From NCBI GenBank assembly GCA_020632795.1, contig JACKEV010000006.1, positions 864,501-928,500 on the forward strand: DNA of 64,000 nucleotides, in the 5' to 3' direction. Shown piece by piece: positions 1 to 7,867 of the stretch. Position 1 is the stretch's first letter. Every line of letters begins with the position of its first letter. The notes under the pieces are model-generated. The model was not told the DNA's origin, did no database searches, and saw only the letters and a list, made by a program, of their open reading frames with translations. Made by a program: the position numbers and the translations under genes. This stretch comes from Alphaproteobacteria bacterium (GTDB taxonomy: Bacteria > Myxococcota_A > UBA796 > CAJQPC01).

Positions 1-1
1 C

Positions 2-2980
2 TGGTTCCGGTGGGGGATCTGGCTGGACACCTGCCCTGACGGCGTGCCCCGCGCGCTGGTCGACGTGGACACCTGGGGCCTGGAGCGGGGCCGCGAGGGC
101 AGCGTGAACGTCTACGCCCGCGCCGCCTACCTGCACGGCGACTACGGCTACCGGGGCGAGACGGAGCTTCGCTGGTTCGACGCCTCCCTGGAGATCGAGG
201 TCAACGGCGAGCGCCGCCCCCTGGACTGCGACTGGGACGACGCGGGGGTCGGCCGGCTCTACTGCCCGCTCACCCTGCCCGAGGACATCCCCGACGGGGA
301 CCACACCCTGTGGGTGAAGGTGGACACGCCTCTGGACGAGGACCCCGAGGTCGCCGTCCCCCTGCCCCTCTACGTGCCGGCGCTGGTGCATGTCCTGACC
401 GACCGGCCGCTCTACCAGCCCGGCGACGACATGATGTTCCGCTCCCTGACCCTCTCCCGAGGCAAGCTGGAGCCCATCGACGAGCGCCCCGGCCTCTGGA
501 CGGTCACCGACCCCACCGGCGAGGTCCTGCTGGAGGAGCGCTCGAAGGGCGGGCCCTGGGGCGTCGCCGCGTCGTCCTTCCCGCTGGCCCCGGACGCGCC
601 CAGCGGCGCCTGGCAGATCACCTGGCGCTCGGGCGATGACAGCGCCACGGCCAGCGTCACCGTCGAGCCCTTCACCCTGCCCCGCTACACGGTCGAAGCC
701 CAGGCCGAGGAGCCCTGGTACGGTGTGGGCGACCGCCCGGCGGTGGCCGGGGTCGTGGCCTACACCTCCGGCGCGCCCGTGGCCGACGCGGTCGTGGACG
801 TGGAGATCCGGCAGACCGGCGATTGGCCCCCGCCCACGGCCTGGACCGAGCCCATCCGCCTGCGCACCGACAACCGGGGGCGCTTCAGGGTGGCGCTGCC
901 CGAGGTGCCCGGGGATCTGGTGGACACCGGGCGCCTGCGCGCCGCCATCACCGTCACCGACGCCACCGGCGACCGGGTCAGCGGGGGGGCCGGCGTGCTG
1001 CTCTCCCGGGATCCCCTGGCCGTGGACGCGGTCACCGAGCTGGGCGACGGCCTGGTCGCGGACTTCAACAACCGGGTGTATCTGCGCATCACCAGCCCCG
1101 ACGGCCGCGCGCTCTCCGACGCCCCGGTCACGCTCCGCAACCGCTGGGACAGCCGGGACCAGGGGCACGAGTACACCACCGACGCCGATGGCGTGGTCGC
1201 CTTTCAGGTGGACCCGGGGCAGCCGGTGAACGTCGAGGTGCCCGCGCAGCCGGTCCGCCCCCCCAAGCGGGCGGCGATGCAGCCGGTGACCTTCCAGTCG
1301 GCCACCGCGCTGCTGAGCAACCGAGCGGCGAACATCGCCGAGCGCACCAGCCTCCAGCGGGTGGCGCGCGGGGCCGACGCCTGCGGGCTGCTGGTGGAGT
1401 CCGACCGCACCATCGAGCTGGCCCTCGTCATCCGAGGCGGCCGGGTGGCAGAGACGCTGCCGCAGACCACCTCGGCGGAGCGCTGCCTGGGCGAGCGCCT
1501 CGCGGGCGAGCTGGTGGGCACGGGCGGCGAGGAGGTGTTGTCCACGTCCTGGAGCGTGCGCCGCCCCGAGGACGCCCCCACCCTCCGGGCCATCCACACC
1601 GGCGACGCCGGGGCCACCCCCAACCGCCTCCGCAGCCAGCTCGAAGACGCGCTGCGCCTGGGCAACCGCTGCATCAGCGAGCTGCGCAACCGGGGCGAGA
1701 TGCCCCAGCAGATCGTCTGGTCCACCCGCACTGCGTCCCGCGAGGTCTCCGTCCGCTGGGCCGACAACCCCGCCGGGATCGCAGGGGCCGGTGCGATGAG
1801 CTGCGTGCAGTCGGCGTTTCCGACGCTCACGCTTCCGGAGCCCGCGCCGGGAGACGCCATCGGCGTGATGCGCGTCCACGTCGACGTGCCCACCGCGCTG
1901 GTCCCGGCGCAGCCGGGCCCCACCGTCACCCGGGCCTTCGAGTTCGAGGTGGCCGCAGACGGTGTCGGTGAGACCACCTGGCGGGTGACGCCTGGCGCCA
2001 TCCCGGCGATCCGCCTGCGCCCCTCCAAGGTCCTGCTCACGCCGGGGGAGCCCTTCGAGGTTGAGCTGCTGCGCGGCCCCGACTTCAAGGGCGACCTGCC
2101 GATCGGCCTCTCGCTGCAGCAGGGCGACACCCAGCGGCAGTGGTGCCCCCGCACGCCGGATGACCTCAAGGAGTACGACGACGACTACTTCTCCAAGGAC
2201 TGCCCCGCGCCGGTCGACGACCGGGCGGTGAAGTTCAAGCCCGCCCCGGCGCTCGACGGCTTCATGAGCGTCGAGTGGGGCGGGGCGCGGGCGGTGGTCT
2301 ACGTGCGGCCGGCCTCGGAGCTGTCGGTCGAGGTCAGCACCGACCGGCCCGCCTACGCCCCGGGCGCCGAGGCGCGGCTGACCGTGCAGACCTCGTCCCC
2401 GGCGGTGGTGAGCCTCTCGGGGGTGGACGAGACCCTCTCCCAGCTCGTGCCCCTGCCCGGGCCCGGGGTGCTGGGGGAGGTCACGGTGACCGCGAAGAGC
2501 GACACGCCGGCCTTCGGCATGTTCGACGCCCTGGCCCTGGCCACCGGGCGGATCCGGGGCGAGAACGCGGCGATGGCGGCGGTGCAGCGGGTCTCGGTGC
2601 TGGACACCACCTCGCCCCACGCCGCGCCGGTCAGCCGCAGCGGGTATCACACCTTCGACCCGGACGAAGAGCTGGCCAGCGCCTTCTACGAGGTGCTGGG
2701 CGACGTCCACCTGGCGGTGCGCGAGTGGGAGTCCTCGGCCCCCGAGGGCGAGCTGCTGACGAACCCCGAGATGGCTGAGCTTTGGACGGGTGTGCTGGAC
2801 GCCCGCGAGGCGGCTGGCGCGCCGGTGACCGACGCCTACCAGCGGCGCCTGGATCTGTGGGAGCTGCCCGATGACCTGCTGGCCCTGACCGAGCCGCGCA
2901 TCCTCGTCCGCGACGGGACCCGGGTGCCCGAGGACATCGACCCCTGGATGCGCTGGGTGCGCGAGGAGATGGAGCGATGA
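2..2980 (+). CDS. Alpha-2-macroglobulin-like protein, N-terminal half (5' end outside window)
   Basis: The reading frame is open from base 2, so the true start and any signal peptide lie upstream; a GTG at 44 is only an internal codon. Visible domains are macroglobulin (MG) beta-sandwich repeats. An MG2-type signature (TDRPLYQPGDDMMFRS) lies near residues 130-145, and a second MG/bait-type domain near residues 780-820 has STDRPAYAPGAEARL followed by SGVDETLSQL, which matches the A2M_N_2 region. In the family these modules form the front half of a protease-trapping protein acting in the periplasm or on the cell surface. The A2M and thioester-domain half is encoded separately by the next gene, overlapping by ATGA. 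The family assignment is solid; protease trapping is inferred, because the partner lacks the thioester. Confidence 0.85.
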   Translation, partial: WFRWGIWLDTCPDGVPRALVDVDTWGLERGREGSVNVYARAAYLHGDYGYRGETELRWFDASLEIEVNGERRPLDCDWDDAGVGRLYCPLTLPEDIPDGDHTLWVKVDTPLDEDPEVAVPLPLYVPALVHVLTDRPLYQPGDDMMFRSLTLSRGKLEPIDERPGLWTVTDPTGEVLLEERSKGGPWGVAASSFPLAPDAPSGAWQITWRSGDDSATASVTVEPFTLPRYTVEAQAEEPWYGVGDRPAVAGVVAYTSGAPVADAVVDVEIRQTGDWPPPTAWTEPIRLRTDNRGRFRVALPEVPGDLVDTGRLRAAITVTDATGDRVSGGAGVLLSRDPLAVDAVTELGDGLVADFNNRVYLRITSPDGRALSDAPVTLRNRWDSRDQGHEYTTDADGVVAFQVDPGQPVNVEVPAQPVRPPKRAAMQPVTFQSATALLSNRAANIAERTSLQRVARGADACGLLVESDRTIELALVIRGGRVAETLPQTTSAERCLGERLAGELVGTGGEEVLSTSWSVRRPEDAPTLRAIHTGDAGATPNRLRSQLEDALRLGNRCISELRNRGEMPQQIVWSTRTASREVSVRWADNPAGIAGAGAMSCVQSAFPTLTLPEPAPGDAIGVMRVHVDVPTALVPAQPGPTVTRAFEFEVAADGVGETTWRVTPGAIPAIRLRPSKVLLTPGEPFEVELLRGPDFKGDLPIGLSLQQGDTQRQWCPRTPDDLKEYDDDYFSKDCPAPVDDRAVKFKPAPALDGFMSVEWGGARAVVYVRPASELSVEVSTDRPAYAPGAEARLTVQTSSPAVVSLSGVDETLSQLVPLPGPGVLGEVTVTAKSDTPAFGMFDALALATGRIRGENAAMAAVQRVSVLDTTSPHAAPVSRSGYHTFDPDEELASAFYEVLGDVHLAVREWESSAPEGELLTNPEMAELWTGVLDAREAAGAPVTDAYQRRLDLWELPDDLLALTEPRILVRDGTRVPEDIDPWMRWVREEMER

Positions 2981-5217
2981 GGTGGACCCTGTTGCTGCTG
3001 GCCGGCTGCGGCGCCGCCTACGACGCTGAGCCCATGCCCTCGCCCACCACTGCCATGGAGGCGGAGCAGGCCCGAAGGGCGGACACCGGCGTCGCCGACA
3101 ACGCGGCGCCCGCCAGGAAGAAGGGGCGGGCAAGCTGGGAGGCGTCGGGGGGCGCGCCCCAGCCGCCTGGCGCGCCGCCCGCCGCAGAGCCGGCCCCCGA
3201 GGACGACGCGGTGGAGGAGGAGATCGCCGCGATGGACGGCAAGGACGCGGGCGGCGGCGACGGGGCGGGTGTGCCCACCCGGGCGTGGTTCCCCGAGACC
3301 TTCCTGTGGGAGCCGGCGGTCGTCACCGACGCCAACGGCCACGCCGAGCTGACGGTGACCGTGCCCGACACCCTGACCACCTGGCGGGTGCTGGCGCTGG
3401 CCGCCTCCCGGGAGGGGGCCCAGGCCGGCGACGTGCACCGCTTCAGCTCCACCCTGCCGGTCTACGTCGACCCGGTCCTGCCGCCGTGGCTGCGCATGGG
3501 CGACGAGGTCGTGCTGCCGGTCCAGGTGGTGAACACGACCGGGGACGACGTGACCGCGCAGCTCCAGGTCGCCACCGCCGGGCTGGTGGGCGCAGGGGGC
3601 GGTGCGGTGCGCATCCCGGCCTACGGCTCGGCGCTGGAGACGGTGCGGGTGCGCGCGCCCCGGCCCGGCCCGGCCTCCCTGACCGCGTCGCTGGGCGCAG
3701 ACGACCGCATCCAGCGCACCCTGGACGTGGAGCCGGTGGGCCGCAAGGTCTCCCAGAGCCGCGCCGGCCTGCTGGGCAGCGAGGACGCCGTGGAGCTGAT
3801 CACGGCCGCCGACGCGGAGTACGCCCGGGTTCGCCTCGTGCTGTACCCCGGTCCGCTGGGGGTGCTGCGCAGCGAGCTGGCCGTGGCTGGCGCGCGCGGG
3901 GGCACGGTGGCGAACAGCGCCTACGCCTTCGCCCTCGGGGCCCGGGGCGAGGCCCTGCTCACCGCGCTGGGGGCCGAGGTGGACGACCCGGACGCCTTGC
4001 GCGCCACGCGGCTGCGGGCCCAGCAGGGGCTGGTCCGGGCCACCCGCGCTCCGAGCACCGACACCGCCGCGATGGTCCTCTACGGGCTCAAGGGCGGCCA
4101 GCCTGACGCGGTCGCCGAGCGCCTGGCCGCCCGGCTTCATCGACAGCTCCTGGACGCCCAGCTCCCCGACGGCTCGTGGCCGGTGCCCCCCGGCACCCTG
4201 CTCCAGCAGCTCATCGCGAACACCGCCTTCATGGCCTGGCTGCTGGATGACCCGGCCGCCACCGTGCGGGCCTCGGCGGTGGTCGAGCGCTACGCCGACC
4301 GGCTGATCGATCCCGACACCGGCGACGCCTACACCGCCGCGCTGGTGCTGCGCGCGGGGCTGGGCACCGCCGAGACCAAGGCCCTGCTGCGCGAGCAGAT
4401 CGAGGCGGCCCTGGCCGCGGACGGCGTCGGCGACGCCCGGGTCGCCCTGCCCTCCGGGGTGCGCGGGATCCTGGGTGGGACACCCTCCTCCGCCGAGGTC
4501 GAGGCCACCGTCGCCCAGGTGCTGGAGGGTGCGCCCGCCGCCGAGCTGGCCGCCTCGGTCATCGCCCGCTACCAGCCGGGGCGGGGCTTCGGCGACGGAC
4601 TGGCCGGCCTGGCGGCGCTCGACGCCCTGGCGAAGCTGGGCGAGCGCCAGCTCCCGGAGTCCCTGGACGTGGTGCTGCGCGTCGACGGCGAGGAGGTGGA
4701 GCGGCACACCCTGCGGGGCGCCGCGCTGGCCGAGACCGCCGTGCTCACGGCCCCCGCGCCGCTCGCCGGCAGCCACCGCTACGAGGTGACCTCGGACGGC
4801 GCCTGGCCGGGCCTGGCCTGGCACCTCGACCTGGACACCTGGGTCCCCTGGGACGCGGGCGCGGGGCCGGAGGGCCTGGAGGTCGAGGTCGCCCACGGGG
4901 TGTTCCGCAAGGGCCAGCCGGTGGACGTCACCCTGACCGTGGCCGGCCCGGACGACGAGGCCCTGGTAGTGAGCCACAGCCTGCCCGCCGGCTTCACCCT
5001 GGACGAGCGCAGCGTGCAGGGCGCCATCGTGAAGCAGGCCGACGACGACGTGCTCACCGTGGAGATCGCCAGCGGTCACGGCGGCATGACCCAGGTGCGG
5101 TTCCAGGCCGTGCCCACCCTGTCGGGCGCGCTCTCCACCGGGCCCGCCACCGTGGCTCTGTCCCGCAAGCCCGACCTCGTGGCCACCGCGCCGCCCCAGC
5201 GCTGGACGGTCCCCTGA
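2977..5217 (+). CDS. Alpha-2-macroglobulin-like lipoprotein, C-terminal half, thioester absent
   Basis: 746 residues. It starts with a lipoprotein signal (MRWTLLLLAGC, lipobox LAGC), then a low-complexity Pro/Ala/Glu linker. The diagnostic A2M domain follows at about residues 100-150 (RAWFPETFLWEP, VTVPDTLTTWRVLALA). Residues 340-560 resemble the alpha/alpha toroid of the thioester domain (DGSWPVPPGTLLQQL). The C-terminus resembles a receptor-type MG domain (SHSLPAGFTLDERS). The canonical PYGCGEQ thioester is not present; the equivalent stretch reads PGPLGVLRSELAVAGARGG. It overlaps the upstream gene by ATGA and the downstream ATPase by TGATG. Bacterial A2Ms are normally one polypeptide, so here the front and back halves seem to be made separately, the back half tethered by lipid. 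A covalent trapping mechanism is unlikely. Confidence 0.85.
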   Translation: MRWTLLLLAGCGAAYDAEPMPSPTTAMEAEQARRADTGVADNAAPARKKGRASWEASGGAPQPPGAPPAAEPAPEDDAVEEEIAAMDGKDAGGGDGAGVPTRAWFPETFLWEPAVVTDANGHAELTVTVPDTLTTWRVLALAASREGAQAGDVHRFSSTLPVYVDPVLPPWLRMGDEVVLPVQVVNTTGDDVTAQLQVATAGLVGAGGGAVRIPAYGSALETVRVRAPRPGPASLTASLGADDRIQRTLDVEPVGRKVSQSRAGLLGSEDAVELITAADAEYARVRLVLYPGPLGVLRSELAVAGARGGTVANSAYAFALGARGEALLTALGAEVDDPDALRATRLRAQQGLVRATRAPSTDTAAMVLYGLKGGQPDAVAERLAARLHRQLLDAQLPDGSWPVPPGTLLQQLIANTAFMAWLLDDPAATVRASAVVERYADRLIDPDTGDAYTAALVLRAGLGTAETKALLREQIEAALAADGVGDARVALPSGVRGILGGTPSSAEVEATVAQVLEGAPAAELAASVIARYQPGRGFGDGLAGLAALDALAKLGERQLPESLDVVLRVDGEEVERHTLRGAALAETAVLTAPAPLAGSHRYEVTSDGAWPGLAWHLDLDTWVPWDAGAGPEGLEVEVAHGVFRKGQPVDVTLTVAGPDDEALVVSHSLPAGFTLDERSVQGAIVKQADDDVLTVEIASGHGGMTQVRFQAVPTLSGALSTGPATVALSRKPDLVATAPPQRWTVP

Positions 5218-5987
5218 TGGTCTTCTACCACCCCACCGGCGATGAGGTCCGGGTCTTCGAGGTCGCCGCCGCGCGCAGGCTGCCCGTGCTGCTCAAGGGG
5301 CCCACCGGCTGCGGCAAGACCCGCTTCGTGCGCTACATGGCCGAGCGCCTGGGCCGCCCGCTGGTCACCGTGGCCTGCCAGGAGGACCTCTCGGCGGCCG
5401 ACCTCACCGGGCGGTACATCCTGGAGGGCGGGGCCACGGTGTGGCGGGACGGGCCGCTCACCCGCGCCCTGCGGACCGGAGCCATCTGCTACCTGGACGA
5501 GGTGGTCGAGGCGCGCGCCGACGTGCTCACCGTGCTCCACCCCCTCACCGACGACCGCCGCATGCTGCCGCTGGAGCGCCTGGGGGAGGAGCTGAGCGCC
5601 CCGGACGGCTTCATGGTCATCATCTCCTACAACCCCGGCTACCAGTCGGTCACCCGGGAGCTGAAGGAGTCCACCCGCCAGCGCTTCGTGACCCTGGCCT
5701 TCGACTACCCCGAGGCCGACGCCGAGGTCGCCATCGTGGTCCGGGAGAGCGGCTGCGCGCCCGAGGTGGCCCGCACCCTGGTGGAGCTGGGGGCCGGCAC
5801 ACGGCGCCTGCGGGCCCACGGGCTGGCCGAGGGCGCCTCCACCCGCACCCTGGTCTACGCGGGCACCCTGGTGGCCTCCGGGCTCACCCTGGGCCAAGCC
5901 TGCGAGGCCACCCTGGTCGGCGCCCTCACCGACGACGAGGAGATGACCCGGGCGCTGCGCGACCTCGTCACCGCCGTGCTGGGCTGA
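5217..5987 (+). CDS. MoxR-family AAA+ ATPase (CbbQ/NorQ type)
   Basis: 256 residues, the usual size for CbbQ/NirQ/NorQ proteins. Walker A is GPTGCGKT near residue 29, and Walker B is CYLDEV near residue 91. The family-typical segments ACQEDLSAADLTGRY and ISYNPGYQ follow, with an Arg finger region in KESTRQRF. These ATPases work with a VWA-domain partner to activate or remodel client enzymes by inserting metal or releasing inhibitors. The partner is the next gene, coupled through TGATG. The ATG at 5217 overlaps the stop of the A2M gene. Neither Rubisco nor NO reductase is nearby, so the client is unknown; the adjacent A2M proteins are the obvious candidates but this is inference. Confidence 0.93.
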   Translation: MVFYHPTGDEVRVFEVAAARRLPVLLKGPTGCGKTRFVRYMAERLGRPLVTVACQEDLSAADLTGRYILEGGATVWRDGPLTRALRTGAICYLDEVVEARADVLTVLHPLTDDRRMLPLERLGEELSAPDGFMVIISYNPGYQSVTRELKESTRQRFVTLAFDYPEADAEVAIVVRESGCAPEVARTLVELGAGTRRLRAHGLAEGASTRTLVYAGTLVASGLTLGQACEATLVGALTDDEEMTRALRDLVTAVLG

Positions 5988-7867
5988 TGGCCGCGCCGAC
6001 CTGGCCGCCGACCCCCGAGGAGGCCGCCCGCCTCACGATGGACGAGTACGGGGTCGACGCCGCGCAGCTCGGGCTGGCTCAGGAGGACGCCGAGGTGGAG
6101 CGGGCCCTGCTCGCGCCCTTCCTGTTCGGGCCCCCGCCCCGCCTGCGCGAGGACGATGAGGTCGGCACGCCCCTGGCCGCCGTCTCCCGGAGCTTGAGCG
6201 CCTGGCTGCGCATGGTCGGGGACACCGCGCTGCCCATCGCCCACGCCGAGCTGCCCGCTACCGACGGCCAGGGCATCTACCTGCCGGTGGCCGCGCCCGC
6301 GCCCGCCGAGCCCGAGCTGGACGCCCGCCTGTTCCGGGTCATGGCCCTGGTTCAGCTCGGCCTGCTGACGGAGGGCTGGCTCTCCGACCGTCAGACCCTG
6401 CGGGCCATCTACGGGGACTGGGTGCTGCGGGGCTGCTACCACCTGCTCGCCGCCCGCGCGGTGGTGCGGGGCTGGGCGGAGCGGTTCCCGGGGGTGCGCG
6501 CGGACATCGACGCGGTGCGCGCCGCGCCCAAGGCCAGCATTTTGCGGGTGAACCTGACCCGGGTGGCGCCCGCGGAGCTGTCGCCGCAGCTCCTGCCGCT
6601 CTATGAGGGCCTGGTGGACGGCCTGGGGCCTGGGGTGGAGGGCCCGGCGCGGGCGGCGGCGCGCGCGGTGGACGCGGCGGCTGGCCCGGCGGCGGCGCGG
6701 CTGGTGGCGCTGGGCCAGGCCTGGGCGGTGCGGGAGCACCTTCGCCGCCACCGCCTGGGCGCGCCGCCCATCCCGGAGTGGCTGGGGGTGCTGCGCCCGG
6801 AGTGGCTGCTGGCCGAGGCAGACCGGGATCCGGAGGCGGAGAACGCCTGGCGCAAGGGCCTCAACCGCCCCCTGGCCATGCTCCAGGCCGCCGCGAAGCG
6901 CCGCGGTGGCCTGCGCGCGCGCCTCGCCCAGCGCCTGACCCAGGCCCCTGATGCCCCCACCCCGCGCGCCGCCCCCCTGCCCGAGGCCGAGGAGGGCCGC
7001 GCCTACGACGAGTGGGACGCCACCCGCGGCGCCTGGCGCCTGCGCGCGGTCCGCGTGACCGAGCCCGAGCCGCCCTCCGGCCCCCTGGCCTCCTACGAGC
7101 GCCTCGTCGCCGCCAACCAGCGGGAGATCAAGCAGCTCCGCCGCCGCTTCGAGGCCCTGCGCGCCGAGCAGCGCTGGGTCGGCGGCCTGCCCGACGGCAC
7201 CGCGCTGGACCTGGATCGCGCCCTGGTGGCCATGACCGACCTCGCCGCCGGCCAGCAGCCCCGGGACGACCTCTACAAGCGCTTCGTGCGGCGGCGCCAG
7301 GATCTCTGCGTGCTCACGCTCGTCGACCTGTCGGGCTCCACCCGGGGCCGCATCCTGCACCTCCAGCAGGAGGCTCTGATCCTGTTCGCCGAGGGCCTGC
7401 GCGCGCTGGGGGTGGCCCACGCCTTCGCGGGATTCTCGGGGGACGCCCCGGGCCGCTGCCAGGTCACCCGCCTCAAGGACTTCGACGAGCCCTACGGCGA
7501 GCCGGTGTTCAAGCGCCTGGGCAACCTGCGCGCCGGCGGCGCGACCCGCCTGGGGGCCTACGTGCGCCACGCCACCTGGATGCTGCGGCAGCGCCCCGAG
7601 GGCCGCCGGGTGCTGCTGCTGCTCTCGGACGGCAAGCCCGAGGACCGCGACCTCTACCGCGGGCCCTACGGCGTCGCCGACAGCGCGATGGCGGTGCGGG
7701 AGGCGCGGCGGCGGGGGGTGCTCGTCCACGCCCTGAGCCTGGACGAGCGCGACGACGCGCCCCGGTATCTGGATCCGATCTTCGGCCCCGGCCGCTACGC
7801 GCAGCTTCGGGACCTCGACGCCCTACCCCACCGCCTGCCGGCCCTCTTCAGCGAGCTGATCGGCTGA
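5987..7867 (+). CDS. VWA-domain protein, CbbO/NorD-like partner of the MoxR ATPase
   Basis: 626 residues starting at the ATG at 5987, which overlaps the ATPase stop (TGATG). The frame continues upstream, but the coupled ATG gives the family-typical N-terminus. The first 400 residues are helical and Arg/Ala rich. Before the VWA domain is the NorD-type segment QREIKQLRRRFEALR and an Asp-rich GTALDLDRAL motif. The C-terminal VWA domain carries a complete MIDAS: DLSGST near residue 447, the conserved Thr in GGATRLG, and LLSDGKPED. In CbbQO/NorQD pairs the VWA protein bridges the ATPase ring to its client. The 3' end overlaps the convergent MopE-repeat gene by 45 bases. Confidence 0.9.
   Translation: MAAPTWPPTPEEAARLTMDEYGVDAAQLGLAQEDAEVERALLAPFLFGPPPRLREDDEVGTPLAAVSRSLSAWLRMVGDTALPIAHAELPATDGQGIYLPVAAPAPAEPELDARLFRVMALVQLGLLTEGWLSDRQTLRAIYGDWVLRGCYHLLAARAVVRGWAERFPGVRADIDAVRAAPKASILRVNLTRVAPAELSPQLLPLYEGLVDGLGPGVEGPARAAARAVDAAAGPAAARLVALGQAWAVREHLRRHRLGAPPIPEWLGVLRPEWLLAEADRDPEAENAWRKGLNRPLAMLQAAAKRRGGLRARLAQRLTQAPDAPTPRAAPLPEAEEGRAYDEWDATRGAWRLRAVRVTEPEPPSGPLASYERLVAANQREIKQLRRRFEALRAEQRWVGGLPDGTALDLDRALVAMTDLAAGQQPRDDLYKRFVRRRQDLCVLTLVDLSGSTRGRILHLQQEALILFAEGLRALGVAHAFAGFSGDAPGRCQVTRLKDFDEPYGEPVFKRLGNLRAGGATRLGAYVRHATWMLRQRPEGRRVLLLLSDGKPEDRDLYRGPYGVADSAMAVREARRRGVLVHALSLDERDDAPRYLDPIFGPGRYAQLRDLDALPHRLPALFSELIG

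Noticed and set aside
2836..5079. Open frame of about 747 codons opposite the A2M back-half gene
   Set aside because: Antisense shadow; no domain, and the plus strand has clear A2M motifs and coupling on both sides.
5217..7867. MoxR-VWA pair as part of an anti-phage ternary system
   Set aside because: No effector, protease or phosphatase gene is adjacent and the proteins are of the CbbQ/NorQ-CbbO/NorD type; a defence role has no support here.
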